NCBI GenBank assembly: GCA_030632885.1
Contig: DAOVTW010000009.1
Coordinates: 11,143-75,142, forward strand
DNA: 64,000 nucleotides
Origin: JAIOSM01 sp023143455
Lineage (GTDB): Bacteria; Desulfobacterota; Desulfobacteria; Desulfobacterales; Desulfobacteraceae
Direction of reading: 5' to 3'
The translations under genes were made by a program, and so were the position numbers. The notes beneath the pieces are model-generated. The model had not been told where the DNA came from and searched no databases. It was given only the letters and a program-made list of their open reading frames with translations. Each line of letters begins with the position of its first letter. Positions within the stretch are counted from its first letter, which is position 1. Of this stretch, positions 37,786 to 46,372 are shown piece after piece.

Positions 37786-38514
37786 TCATTTACCATTTCC
37801 GGAAATTGTCTGGGAAAATGCATATTCATCTGTTTTGCATAAAAGCCTTGAATATACAGCTTTTTTAGCCCCGGGAAAATTTAATGTTCTTTTTACTTCA
37901 AGGACGGCATCATCTTTTTCAAGATGTAGCAGTTCCGCATTTTTTTGGCTTAATGTTACAATTTTAAAGGTTTGTCTGCCATTTTCAGGCTTTAAATAAT
38001 AATTGTCCGATATAACCTGGGCAAGGGATTTGCCAGCAAGATCAATCTTGTCAATACCAGCGAATAGCAGAGGATGAAAAAAAATGTCTTCAATTAACAC
38101 AGGTTTGGTTTCAGCCTTAGTCAGCCGTGATAGAAAAAATGCTCTTGAGTTGAAAAATGGATTTTCGTTATCCTCTTTAACATCAATCGATGATATAGCC
38201 GTAAGAATTGTGGTTTCAATAGATATATCCTTTGCCCCAAAGGCAAGAGAGGTTCCAGCAAGTGAAAACAAATCAATCTTCACAGTGTTTTTTTTAACAA
38301 AGGTTCCGGAGCCTCTTTTTCTTATTACCAGATCTTTTTTTACAAGTAGGTCCAAAGCCTGTCTTACAGTGGGGCGACCGATTTTGTATCGATTTTTCAA
38401 TTCAATCTCAGATGGAATAGCTTTGCCTGGGGGATATTTACCCGATCTTATTTTAGCTGTAATAATCTCAGCAAGCTGATGATATAATGGAATTGGGGAT
38501 TGAAAATTAAGCAT
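37786..38514 (-). CDS. GntR-family (HutC/UTRA) transcriptional regulator
   Basis: N-terminal winged helix (PLYHQLAEIITAKIRSGKYP, IPSEIELKNRYKIGRPTVRQ, RKRGSGTFV) and a C-terminal UTRA ligand domain (about 90-242). It is the first gene of gntR-trpB-trpA. Tryptophan synthase genes are usually under TrpR, attenuation or TRAP-protein control, so a HutC-type regulator is unusual and may respond to an aromatic compound or a sugar-like ligand. That link is inferred from position. Confidence 0.92.
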   Translation of the reverse strand: MLNFQSPIPLYHQLAEIITAKIRSGKYPPGKAIPSEIELKNRYKIGRPTVRQALDLLVKKDLVIRKRGSGTFVKKNTVKIDLFSLAGTSLAFGAKDISIETTILTAISSIDVKEDNENPFFNSRAFFLSRLTKAETKPVLIEDIFFHPLLFAGIDKIDLAGKSLAQVISDNYYLKPENGRQTFKIVTLSQKNAELLHLEKDDAVLEVKRTLNFPGAKKAVYSRLLCKTDEYAFSQTISGNGK

Positions 38515-38728
38515 TTGTACACCTATTACTATTAATACACTGATATTGTCATAATTAATTATATGATAAGTTAGGATAAATATGTCAAGTTGTCAAGACA
38601 TTTAATAGGTAATTTGGTTTTTACAAAATTGCAGTTGCATAGTTGATTATATTCTGATAATAATTATTTTTAATACTTAACAATTGCCAGAAGGCGATTT
38701 TTTAAAAGTAGTTTATTAAATAAAATAT

Positions 38729-38792
38729 AAAGCCACGAAGGTTAATGTCCTAGTTGAAGGGATGTATTAATTTTCGTGGCTTTTTTATTTTT
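38729..38792 (+). terminator. Leader hairpin with U-run ahead of the metal-type ABC operon (possible attenuator)
   Basis: AAAGCCACGAA (38729-38739) pairs perfectly with TTCGTGGCTTT (38773-38783) and is followed by TTTTATTTTT. The 33-base loop is longer than in ordinary terminators and has a further TTAAT/ATTAA pair. It ends about 12 bases before the first gene's start codon, so it may attenuate the operon; no known riboswitch class is recognised. Confidence 0.6.
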
Positions 38793-38804
38793 AAAGGAGA
38801 AAAA

Positions 38805-39914
38805 ATGAAGAATAAGCCACTATATCTCTTAGCCTTGATATTGATTCTGTTTTTTGCAACTGACCTTTTTGCCAATGATTTAAGAACAGTGATTGATGCA
38901 GCAGGGAGAAAAGTAGAGATTCCCAAAAAGATTGAACGTGTTATATGCTCAGGTCCTGGATGCTTGAGGCTTCTTGTGTACCTTCAATCTCAAGATAAAA
39001 TTGTTGCAGTAGACAGTATGGAGAAAAGGAAGAGTATGTTTGATGCAAGACCTTATGCGCTTGCCAATCCTCAGTTTAAAGAATACCCTCTTTTTGGAGA
39101 ATTCAGAGGACATGATAACCCTGAATTGATCATGGGTATAGATCCGCTGCCCCAGGTTATTTTTAAAACATACTCATCCATGGGATATGACCCTGTTAAG
39201 CTCGAACAAAAAACAGGAATTCCTGTTGTTGTGTTAAATTATGGAGATATGTTTAAATACAGAAAAGATTTTTTCAATGCTATGAAAATTATGGCTGAGG
39301 TGATGGACAAGGAGGAAAGAGCAGAAGAGCTTATTGCTTTTTTCAATGCTCATATCAAAGAATTAGAGCAGCGAACATCAGATGTTCCTGAATCAGAAAA
39401 AAAATCCTGCTTTGTAGGAGGAATTGCCTTTAAAGGACCCCATGGTTTTCAGTCAACTCAGCCTCTTTATCCGCCTTTTCTTTTTATTAATGCAAAGAAT
39501 GTAGCTGCGCTTGAGAAAACAGGAAGGGGTTTGAGCAGCTCTATTATTTCAAAAGAAAGCCTTGTTAAATGGGATCCTGAAATATTATTTCTGGATATTT
39601 CAACTCTTCAAATGGGAAATAATGCAGGAGGCTTGCATGAACTTAAAACAGATCCAGTGTACCAAACTCTATCCGCAGTAAAAAAAGGCAATGTTTTTGG
39701 TGTTCTTCCATATAATTGGTATTCAAGAAATTTTGGGTCAATCCTTGCCGATGCGTGGTATACAGGAAAATTATTATACCCTGATAAATTTGCAGACATT
39801 GTGCCAGAAAAAAAAGCTGATGAAATTTACACATTTCTTGTGGGCAAACCTGTTTTCCCTTTGATGAACAAGGCATTTCAAGGTATGGCGTTTAAGAAAG
39901 TCCCTTTAAATTAA
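38805..39914 (+). CDS. ABC transporter substrate-binding protein, iron/metal-chelate (TroA/BtuF-like) family
   Basis: Periplasmic binding protein with a signal peptide (MKNKPLYLLALILILFFATD, LFA). The mature start VIDAAGRKVEIPKKIERVI is typical of the siderophore/cobalamin/metal-chelate group, as is the C-terminal LADAWYTGKLLYPDKF. Start at 38805 behind GGAGAA; an upstream in-frame extension runs through the leader hairpin and is not used. First gene of a four-gene operon with permease, ATPase and an FmdE protein. The ligand is unknown. Confidence 0.92.
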   Translation: MKNKPLYLLALILILFFATDLFANDLRTVIDAAGRKVEIPKKIERVICSGPGCLRLLVYLQSQDKIVAVDSMEKRKSMFDARPYALANPQFKEYPLFGEFRGHDNPELIMGIDPLPQVIFKTYSSMGYDPVKLEQKTGIPVVVLNYGDMFKYRKDFFNAMKIMAEVMDKEERAEELIAFFNAHIKELEQRTSDVPESEKKSCFVGGIAFKGPHGFQSTQPLYPPFLFINAKNVAALEKTGRGLSSSIISKESLVKWDPEILFLDISTLQMGNNAGGLHELKTDPVYQTLSAVKKGNVFGVLPYNWYSRNFGSILADAWYTGKLLYPDKFADIVPEKKADEIYTFLVGKPVFPLMNKAFQGMAFKKVPLN

Positions 39915-39930
39915 AGCTTTTGGAGTTAAT

Positions 39931-41001
39931 ATGCATTTTGATGATGGAGTTTTACCTGCTGAGTATTATAAATATATTGGGAAAAAGATTATATTCATTA
40001 CAATTGCATTGATATGCCTTGTATTGTTGTTTGTGATAGGCATTTCAGTTGGAGCTGTACAGATTCCTTTTATTGACGTTGTAAAAAGCCTGGCAGGTAT
40101 GACAGTTTCTAAGAGATTTGATATTATTATTTTTAATATTAGGCTGCCCCAGGTGCTTACAGCAATTGTTGCAGGTGCAGGGCTTGCAGTTTCAGGAGCT
40201 GTAATGCAGTCTGTTTTACGCAATCCTTTAGGCTCTCCTTTTACACTTGGTATCTCCCATGCTGCAGCATTTGGAGCTGCTTTTTCTGTCATGATATTAG
40301 GCTCTGGAACAATGGCAAGCTCGATCAGTGATGCAGTTGCTATTTCAAATCCATATCTAACTACTTTCTCAGCTTTTATATTTTCAATGATAGCAGCGTT
40401 AATAATCCTTGCAGTTTCAAAATTAAGGCAAGGAAGCCCGGAAGTTATGATTCTTACCGGCGTGGCATTAGGTTCTTTGTTTACAGCAGGCACAATGCTC
40501 CTCCAATTTTTTGCAGATGATGTGCAGCTTGCTGCCATGGTATTCTGGACATTTGGAGATGTTGCCCGTACAGGATGGAGCGAAATTTTCTTTCTTTCTT
40601 TTGTGACACTTTTTTCCATGGGTTTCTTTTTTATGAATGCCTGGAATTATAATGCTGCTGATGCCGGGGACGAGACTGCAAAAGGAGTCGGAGTAAAAAT
40701 TGAAAGAACAAGGCTTTTGGGCATGATAATAGCTTCATTTGTCACATCTGTTATTATTTCATTTGTGGGAATTATCGGTTTTGTGGGGCTTGTGGCTCCA
40801 CATATGGTCAGAAGAATAATAGGGGATGATCATAGGTTTCTTTTGCCGGGAACTATTATATCAGGAAGCTTGCTTCTTCTTGCTTCCGATATTGTAGCAA
40901 GACTTATTTTAAGCCCCCATATTCTTCCTGTTTCAGTTTTGACATCATTTCTTGGGGCACCGGTTTTTATATATTTAATCATTAGAGGAAAAAGACGATG
41001 A
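39931..41001 (+). CDS. FecCD-family ABC transporter permease
   Basis: Integral membrane subunit of the type II importer class (BtuC/FhuB/FecCD). Family segments: IRLPQVLTAIVAGAGLAVSG, MQSVLRNPLGSPFTLGISHA, GFVGLVAPHMVRRIIGDDHR. About ten helices are evident over 356 residues. ATG 39931 follows GGAG. It overlaps the ATPase gene by four bases (ATGA). Confidence 0.95.
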   Translation: MHFDDGVLPAEYYKYIGKKIIFITIALICLVLLFVIGISVGAVQIPFIDVVKSLAGMTVSKRFDIIIFNIRLPQVLTAIVAGAGLAVSGAVMQSVLRNPLGSPFTLGISHAAAFGAAFSVMILGSGTMASSISDAVAISNPYLTTFSAFIFSMIAALIILAVSKLRQGSPEVMILTGVALGSLFTAGTMLLQFFADDVQLAAMVFWTFGDVARTGWSEIFFLSFVTLFSMGFFFMNAWNYNAADAGDETAKGVGVKIERTRLLGMIIASFVTSVIISFVGIIGFVGLVAPHMVRRIIGDDHRFLLPGTIISGSLLLLASDIVARLILSPHILPVSVLTSFLGAPVFIYLIIRGKRR

Positions 41002-41768
41002 TACTAAACATTAATGATTTAACATTTAAGTATAACAGCCATAATGTTTTAAATAATATCAATTTCAGTGTGGAAAAGGGAGAAATATTAGCAATCCTTG
41101 GACCAAACGGTGTTGGCAAAACCACCCTCTTAAAGTGCATTAATTCAATATTAAAAAGAGATAAGGGAGATGTTTATATCAATGATAAAGATACTCTCAA
41201 TATGAATGTTACCGAAATTGCAAAACAGATGAGTTATGTCGCCCAAAATAATGATACTGCAAAGCTAACAGCTTTTGATGCCATACTTTTAGGAAGACGT
41301 CCTCATATTAAGTGGAGAGTTTCAAAGGATGACATTAAAAAGGTTGATGCTGTGATAAAAAGGCTTAATCTTGAGCACCTTTCATTAAAATATATTGATC
41401 AGATGAGTGGAGGGGAACTGCAAAAAGTTTCAATTGCAAGAGCCTTTGTTCAGGAGACTGATTTGTTTTTATTAGATGAGCCTACAAGTAACCTTGATTT
41501 AAAAAATCAGGCAGAGATACTTGGGCTTGTAAAAAGAGTTGTAAAGGAACACAATGTTTCAGCAGTAATGACTATGCATGACCTTAATACAGCTTTAAGG
41601 TATTCGGACAAATATCTGTTTTTACAGAATGGTTCAATTTATGGGGCAGGTGATATAAAGGAGATCTCATGTTTAATGGTGGAATCAGTTTATGGGATAC
41701 CTGTGGAAATACTTCAGCATAATGGGTATCCTGTTATTATTCCCGGAGAATTAACAAATGCTGCATAA
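40998..41768 (+). CDS. ABC transporter ATP-binding protein (FecE/BtuD type)
   Basis: ATPase subunit for the FecCD permease. Walker A GPNGVGKTTL (about residues 35-44), Q-loop SYVAQN, signature MSGGELQKVSIARAF, Walker B DLFLLDEPTSNLD and the switch His in MTMHDLN are all intact. 256 aa, normal length. Coupled to the permease by overlap and 26 bases before the FmdE gene. Confidence 0.96.
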   Translation: MILNINDLTFKYNSHNVLNNINFSVEKGEILAILGPNGVGKTTLLKCINSILKRDKGDVYINDKDTLNMNVTEIAKQMSYVAQNNDTAKLTAFDAILLGRRPHIKWRVSKDDIKKVDAVIKRLNLEHLSLKYIDQMSGGELQKVSIARAFVQETDLFLLDEPTSNLDLKNQAEILGLVKRVVKEHNVSAVMTMHDLNTALRYSDKYLFLQNGSIYGAGDIKEISCLMVESVYGIPVEILQHNGYPVIIPGELTNAA

Positions 41769-41794
41769 CAGAATTAAAAAAAGGATAGCTAAGA

Positions 41795-42343
41795 ATGACA
41801 TGTAACATAGACAAAGATCTTATTGATAAAACCATTAATTTTCATGGACATACTTGTCCGGGACTTGCAATCGGGATACGTGTATCTGAGCTTGCAATAC
41901 AAAAATTTAATATGGGCGACACCAGATTACCAAATGCCAAACCTTTGGTTTGTGTTGTTGAAACAGATATGTGCGGAGTTGATGCCATACAGTTCTTAAC
42001 AGATTGTACTTTTGGTAAGGGCAATTTGATTCACAAAGATTTTGGTAAGGCTGGGTTTACATTTTTTGACAGAGAAGAAAATATTGGGTTTAGAGCTGTT
42101 TATATTAAGCCGGCAGGGAACCGGGATGATAGAAACGCCTATATAGAAGAGATAATGAACGCTGACCTTGATACACTTTTCAAAATTGAGGATATAACAG
42201 CCCCTCCAGTAAAACCTGCACGAATTTTACAAAGTATTGAGTGTGAAAATTGTAAAGAAATGACTATGGAATCAAGAATCAGAAGGTTTGACGATAAATA
42301 TCTATGCATTCCATGTTTTATGGAAAATGAACAGAAAATATAA
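41795..42343 (+). CDS. FmdE family protein with C-terminal zinc ribbon
   Basis: FmdE (COG2191) domain, named for formylmethanofuran dehydrogenase subunit E but common in bacteria without that enzyme. The metal-site motif is INFHGHTCPGLAIGIRVSEL, followed by VETDMCGVDAIQFLTDCTFG. The C-terminus has CENC...CIPC, a zinc ribbon. It closes the ABC importer operon, which suggests that it handles or senses the imported metal or metal chelate (molybdenum, tungsten or iron are candidates). Function is inferred. Confidence 0.9.
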   Translation: MTCNIDKDLIDKTINFHGHTCPGLAIGIRVSELAIQKFNMGDTRLPNAKPLVCVVETDMCGVDAIQFLTDCTFGKGNLIHKDFGKAGFTFFDREENIGFRAVYIKPAGNRDDRNAYIEEIMNADLDTLFKIEDITAPPVKPARILQSIECENCKEMTMESRIRRFDDKYLCIPCFMENEQKI

Positions 42344-42422
42344 GAACAGATAAACATAAACAATCCATATTTCAATATATAAGGGCGATTATGGATTGTG
42401 TAAAATCAGATTGAACGATTTA

Positions 42423-42516
42423 TACAGGTTCTAAATCCCGCTGCGCTCAAGGGGAAAAACTCGCTTTGCTCAAACAGTTTCCCCTTTTAACCGCTCCACT
42501 GCATTAAGAACCTGTA
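42423..42516. repeat. Palindromic repeat, copy C, overlapping the end of the nuclease-like gene
   Basis: Outer arms TACAGGTTCT / AGAACCTGTA; inner stem AAGGGGAAA / TTTCCCCTT; loop AACTCGCTTTGCTCAAACAG. Read on the minus strand the loop is CTGTTTGAGC...GCGAGTT, matching copies B and D, while the inner stem sequence is different. It covers the last 15 codons and the stop of the gene at 42470-43018. Confidence 0.85.
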
Positions 42517-43018
42517 CATAATCGCAATCGATGATTTTCCACAATCCACAACCGCCCTCCTCAGCAATACCCAGATGTTCAGTCATGTCTCGTTTCCAAA
42601 TAGCACAATGGAATGATTTAATATTTTTGGGAGGAACTCTACCTTTGTAATTTTTAAAAAAATAATTCTGAAGCCAACCCCACTTAAAAATATAAAACTC
42701 ATCTTCACCAAGACCAGAACCAATCGCTACAAACACACAAATGATATTTTTATCTAAATCAGTATTTAGACCTATTATTTTTTGTCCTTCATTGGTTAGC
42801 TCCACATTTAGAAATTTACGAACATCAAACTGCCAAGAAGTTTTATTTATTGCCTTTACTTGAATATGTCCGGTAATATTGTTTGCATATGCAAGAATAT
42901 CAATTTCGGGGACATTCCCAGAAAATGGAGTGGCTAATATTCCTCTCCTCCCAAGTTCAGCGGTAACAAGATGTTCGCCTATTTGCCCTGTCAATTTCGT
43001 GCTGAGACCAGTTGCCAT
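42470..43018 (-). CDS. PD-(D/E)XK nuclease-like hypothetical protein
   Basis: No named family. The N-terminal half matches the PD-(D/E)XK core pattern: Glu in TGQIGEHLVTAELGRRG, Asp in GNVPEIDILA, and QVKA (x-V-K) in GHIQVKAINK. Such proteins are often restriction or repair nucleases or their inactive relatives. Start taken at MATGLSTKL (43018) behind AAGG. The last residues (VLNAVERLKGETV) are encoded by a palindromic repeat, which appears to have replaced the original 3' end. Single gene. Confidence 0.7.
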   Translation of the reverse strand: MATGLSTKLTGQIGEHLVTAELGRRGILATPFSGNVPEIDILAYANNITGHIQVKAINKTSWQFDVRKFLNVELTNEGQKIIGLNTDLDKNIICVFVAIGSGLGEDEFYIFKWGWLQNYFFKNYKGRVPPKNIKSFHCAIWKRDMTEHLGIAEEGGCGLWKIIDCDYVQVLNAVERLKGETV

Positions 43019-43228
43019 TTTTTTACCTTTAGCTTCAAACAATTATTATATGTTTTGATGTAATCTTCCCAAATTTCAATATAATTAATAATTTATCATG
43101 TCTAATAATCACTCTTTAATAAATCAGTATCAAATACAATAATGGATGTAAACAGGATTTTGGTTACATTAAATATGTCACTAATCAATTTATTGATTGC
43201 TTAGTTGGTTGGTACAGTCGCCAGTGAA

Positions 43229-43426
43229 GGTGTGTCTGCCTTGCATGACCGGATTGCCTGGGATTTTTGTAAAAGTTCCAAAGACCTGGAATGCTAAAAT
43301 CACGGATTGTTTGAGGACACACTTGCCCGCAGTTTCCGTGATTTAATGGAAGGTCTTTTGCGTGTGACCTTCAGGTTGAACTTTAAAAAATCCTTCAGGC
43401 AATAGGGCATGTAAGGCGGATATACC
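43229..43426. repeat. Long imperfect palindrome, copy D
   Basis: Outer arms CCTTGCATGACCGGATTGCC / matching inverted bases at 43395-43416 with a few mismatches; middle arms AAAGACC / GGTCTTT; inner stem AATCACGGA / TCCGTGATT; loop TTGTTTGAGGACAC...GCCCGCAGT. The largest of the four copies. It lies between the nuclease-like gene and the TPP riboswitch. The rest of 43043-43486 shows no gene. Confidence 0.8.
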
Positions 43427-43486
43427 GTAACGGGTGCTTGCCGATGCTTTTGTGCAAATGTGTAAAATTATTATTTTAACTGGGAG

Positions 43487-43514
43487 TTGACTTTTGTTGT
43501 AAAACTTGTAAACT
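43487..43514 (+). promoter_or_regulatory. Promoter of the thiamine operon
   Basis: TTGACT (43487-43492), 16 bases, TAAACT (43509-43514), placed directly before the TPP aptamer, where the transcript must start for the riboswitch to be complete. Confidence 0.55.
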
Positions 43515-43528
43515 GTTTTTAATTTTGT

Positions 43529-43619
43529 TTCGCTGGGGGTGCCTTAAAAAGCTGAGAGGAGATTGTAATCTCCAACCCATAGAACCTGATACGGTTAGTA
43601 CCGGCGTAGGGAAGTGACT
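43529..43619 (+). ncRNA. TPP riboswitch (THI box)
   Basis: The conserved parts are in order: GGGGTGC, GCTGAGAGGAG, AACCC, GAACCTGATACGGTTAGTAC and CGTAGGGAAG. Binding of thiamine pyrophosphate should shut down the thi operon. The following 100 bases contain GCTTTAAAAAAGC and a T8 run (43646-43653), a possible but weak terminator, so control could act on transcription or translation. Confidence 0.97.
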
Positions 43620-43720
43620 GCTTTAAAAAAGCCTTTCGTTGTTTTTTTTGACAATCTAAATTCCCTAATATTATTTTGGTTTTAACTCTATCAAATACAT
43701 TTTGATGTTTGAGGATATCT

Positions 43721-43918
43721 ATGAATTTATATCTGAATGGTGAGAGGGTTGAAACAACAAAGACTACCCTTGAACAACTCATCAATGAAAAAGGTTATGA
43801 TCCTTTAGGGCTTGTGGTTGAAGTGAACTTAAAGATTATCAAAAAAGAAAATTGGGGGGAAACGAACCTTAATGATGATGATAAGATTGAATTTGTGACT
43901 TTTGTAGGAGGTGGATAG
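43721..43918 (+). CDS. thiS: Sulfur carrier protein ThiS
   Basis: Ubiquitin-like carrier that brings sulfur to the thiazole synthase as a C-terminal thiocarboxylate. It ends in the required double glycine (FVGGG). Start at MNLYLNGERVE (43721) behind GAGG; 65 residues, normal. Its TAG is followed directly by the thiG ATG. Confidence 0.95.
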   Translation: MNLYLNGERVETTKTTLEQLINEKGYDPLGLVVEVNLKIIKKENWGETNLNDDDKIEFVTFVGGG

Positions 43919-44692
43919 ATGAGTGATATTTTAACAATTGGTGGCAAAGAATTTACCAATAGGCTTTTTACAGGAACCGGGAAGTTTGCATCAAAATCAA
44001 TAATTCCTGAAATGCTTGAAAAAAGTGGTTCTGAAATGATTACTGTTGCTTTGCGGCGAGTGGATAATAATGATAAAGATGACAATATTCTAAATTATAT
44101 CCCAAAAACTGTCACTCTTTTGCCAAACACATCGGGTGCAAGAACAAGAGATGAAGCTGTAAGGATTGCCAGGCTTGCAAGAGAAGGTGGATGTGGTGAT
44201 TTTATTAAAATAGAAGTTATAAAAGACATGAAATATCTCATGCCTGATAATTATGAAACACTTAAAACCACAGAAGTACTTGCAAAAGAAGGGTTTATAG
44301 TATTGCCGTATATGATGCCGGATATTACATTTTCAAGACAACTTCAAGATGCTGGTGCTGCAGCTGTTATGCCTTTGGGTTCTCCGATCGGATCAAACCG
44401 GGGGCTTGAAATGATTGAGATGATTGAAATGATAATAAGAGAATCATCAATTCCAGTTATTGTTGACGCCGGTATTGGCAGACCATCTCAGGCAGCCTGC
44501 GCAATGGAGATAGGTGCTGATGCTGTTTTGGTCAATACAGCAATTGCAACAAGCAGTAATCCTCCTGATGTGGCTCTTGCTTTTTCAATGGCTGTAATAG
44601 CAGGTCGCAAGGCTTTTCTTGCTAAAATGGAAGATAAAAAAACTTTTGCCGAGGCTTCATCACCCCTAACAGGTTTTCTGGGAGAGAGTTGA
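43919..44692 (+). CDS. thiG: Thiazole synthase ThiG
   Basis: Makes the thiazole phosphate ring from deoxyxylulose 5-phosphate, dehydroglycine and ThiS thiocarboxylate. Family segments: FTNRLFTGTGKFAS, MITVALRRVDNND, LPNTSGARTRDEAVRIARLA, and VIVDAGIGRPSQAACAMEIG, ADAVLVNTAIA. 257 aa. Its stop overlaps the thiH start (TGATG). Confidence 0.96.
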   Translation: MSDILTIGGKEFTNRLFTGTGKFASKSIIPEMLEKSGSEMITVALRRVDNNDKDDNILNYIPKTVTLLPNTSGARTRDEAVRIARLAREGGCGDFIKIEVIKDMKYLMPDNYETLKTTEVLAKEGFIVLPYMMPDITFSRQLQDAGAAAVMPLGSPIGSNRGLEMIEMIEMIIRESSIPVIVDAGIGRPSQAACAMEIGADAVLVNTAIATSSNPPDVALAFSMAVIAGRKAFLAKMEDKKTFAEASSPLTGFLGES

Positions 44693-45798
44693 TGTCATTT
44701 CTTGAAAAAATAACTGAATTTGAGTTCTTTGATTTTAAAGAATATTTTGATTCAGTATCATCACAGGATGTTGAAAATTCTCTGAATAAAAACAACCTTG
44801 ATAAGTTTGATTTGTTAAGCTTATTATCAAATACTGCCACACCATATATTGAACAAATGGCTCAACAGGCAAACAAGCTTACTATTCAATATTTTGGTAG
44901 AGTTATCTCTTTATATGCACCTTTATATATTTCTGATTATTGCAATAATTCCTGCACATATTGTGGCTTTAACAGGCAAAATCAATTTAAAAGAAAAAAA
45001 CTTTCCATTGCTGAAATAGAATCTGAAGCAAAAGTTCTTTCAAATAGCGGAATTAAGCATGTCTTGCTGCTTACAGGTGAAGACTTAGTTAAAACACCGA
45101 TTTCTTATTTGGTTGAATCAATACAAGTTTTAACAAAATATTTTTCTTCAATTGCCCTGGAAATTTTTCCCATGGATACAAATGACTATAAAACTTTAAT
45201 AAATGCAGGAGCAGATTCGCTTACTGTTTATCAGGAAGTCTATAATAAAAGTATTTACAAAGATGTCCATCCACAAGGCATGAAAAGAGATTATAAATAC
45301 AGGCTGCTCACACCTGAGAGAGGAGCTATTGCAGGCTTTCGAGCAATAAATATTGGCCCTCTTTATGGTTTGGGTAATGTACAATCTGAGGCTTTTTTTG
45401 CAGGGCTTCATGCGAAATATCTTGAACAAAAACATCCTGATGTTGAAGTTTCTGTTTCTGTTCCAAGAATGACAAAAGCTGAAGGAGGGATATCTCCAAA
45501 AAATTTGCTATCTGATAAAACTCTTGTGCAATTTATGCTTGCATGGCGACTATATATGCCAAGGCTTGGGATTAATATATCTACAAGGGAACCTGCATGG
45601 CTAAGGGACAAACTCATTCATCTTGGAGCAACAAAATTTTCCGCGGGCTCTAAAACTGATGTTGGCGGATATTCAAAAGTAAATAAAGGAAATATTCCTC
45701 AATTTGAGCTTTCTGATACAAGAAATGTTGATGAAATTGCACAGATGATTAAAGAAAAAGGTTATCAAGCGGTTTTTAAAGATTGGGATGCTGCATGA
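44692..45798 (+). CDS. thiH: 2-iminoacetate synthase ThiH (radical SAM)
   Basis: Splits tyrosine to dehydroglycine and p-cresol, supplying ThiG under anaerobic conditions. Cluster motif SDYCNNSCTYCGFNRQ (CX3CX2C). Start ATG 44692 with GGAGAG upstream inside thiG. ThiH rather than the oxygen-dependent ThiO fits an anaerobe. It overlaps thiF by four bases. Confidence 0.95.
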   Translation: MSFLEKITEFEFFDFKEYFDSVSSQDVENSLNKNNLDKFDLLSLLSNTATPYIEQMAQQANKLTIQYFGRVISLYAPLYISDYCNNSCTYCGFNRQNQFKRKKLSIAEIESEAKVLSNSGIKHVLLLTGEDLVKTPISYLVESIQVLTKYFSSIALEIFPMDTNDYKTLINAGADSLTVYQEVYNKSIYKDVHPQGMKRDYKYRLLTPERGAIAGFRAINIGPLYGLGNVQSEAFFAGLHAKYLEQKHPDVEVSVSVPRMTKAEGGISPKNLLSDKTLVQFMLAWRLYMPRLGINISTREPAWLRDKLIHLGATKFSAGSKTDVGGYSKVNKGNIPQFELSDTRNVDEIAQMIKEKGYQAVFKDWDAA

Positions 45799-46349
45799 AT
45801 AAAAAAGAAACATTAGTTGGCATTGCTGGAATTGGCGGGATTGGGTCAAATGTGGGCAAAATACTTATTCGCTCAGGAGTTATGAATTTAAAAATTGTTG
45901 ATTTTGATCATGTTGAACCTTCTAATTTGAACAGGCAATTTTATTTTGCAGATCAGATCGGCAATCCAAAGGTTGATATGCTTGAATATAACTTAAAAAA
46001 AATAAATTCAAACATTCAAATTGTAAAAGAGATGGTAAGGATTTCAAAAGAAAACATAAACTCTATTTTTTCAGAATGTGAAATTATCGTGGAGGGCTTT
46101 GATTTAAAAGAAAATAAAATAATGCTCATGGAGGAACTTGGTGATAAAAAGAGCTTGATTGTTTCAGCATCAGGAGTTGCGGGCGAAAATATGAAGAATA
46201 TCCGGGTGCAGAAATTTGGTGAAAATTGTTATGTAACAGGAGATTTTTGTTCGGGTGTCAATTCTTTTGATATTTTTCCGCCCAAAGTTTTTTGTATTGC
46301 TTCCATAATGGCAGGCATTGTTTTAAAGCATATAAATTTAGAATCCTAA
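45795..46349 (+). CDS. thiF: ThiF-family adenylyltransferase (short form)
   Basis: E1-like enzyme that adenylates the ThiS C-terminus. Nucleotide-binding GIGGIGSNVGKILIRSG (about residues 11-27) and the segment VDFDHVEPSNLNRQFYF are typical. At 184 residues it lacks the longer C-terminal part with zinc-binding Cys found in E. coli ThiF, as in many anaerobes. Start overlaps the thiH stop (ATGA). Confidence 0.9.
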   Translation: MNKKETLVGIAGIGGIGSNVGKILIRSGVMNLKIVDFDHVEPSNLNRQFYFADQIGNPKVDMLEYNLKKINSNIQIVKEMVRISKENINSIFSECEIIVEGFDLKENKIMLMEELGDKKSLIVSASGVAGENMKNIRVQKFGENCYVTGDFCSGVNSFDIFPPKVFCIASIMAGIVLKHINLES

Positions 46350-46372
46350 TAAGGGGCTTAACAGGTGATAAA

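Noticed and set aside
39966..40619. 217-residue open frame on the minus strand
   Set aside because: It is the complement of the FecCD permease gene, an effect of codon bias opposite hydrophobic segments.
43630..43655. Strong intrinsic terminator after the TPP aptamer
   Set aside because: The stem is only GCTTT/AAAGC with a three-base loop and is separated from the T8 run, so it is mentioned with the riboswitch but not listed as a terminator.
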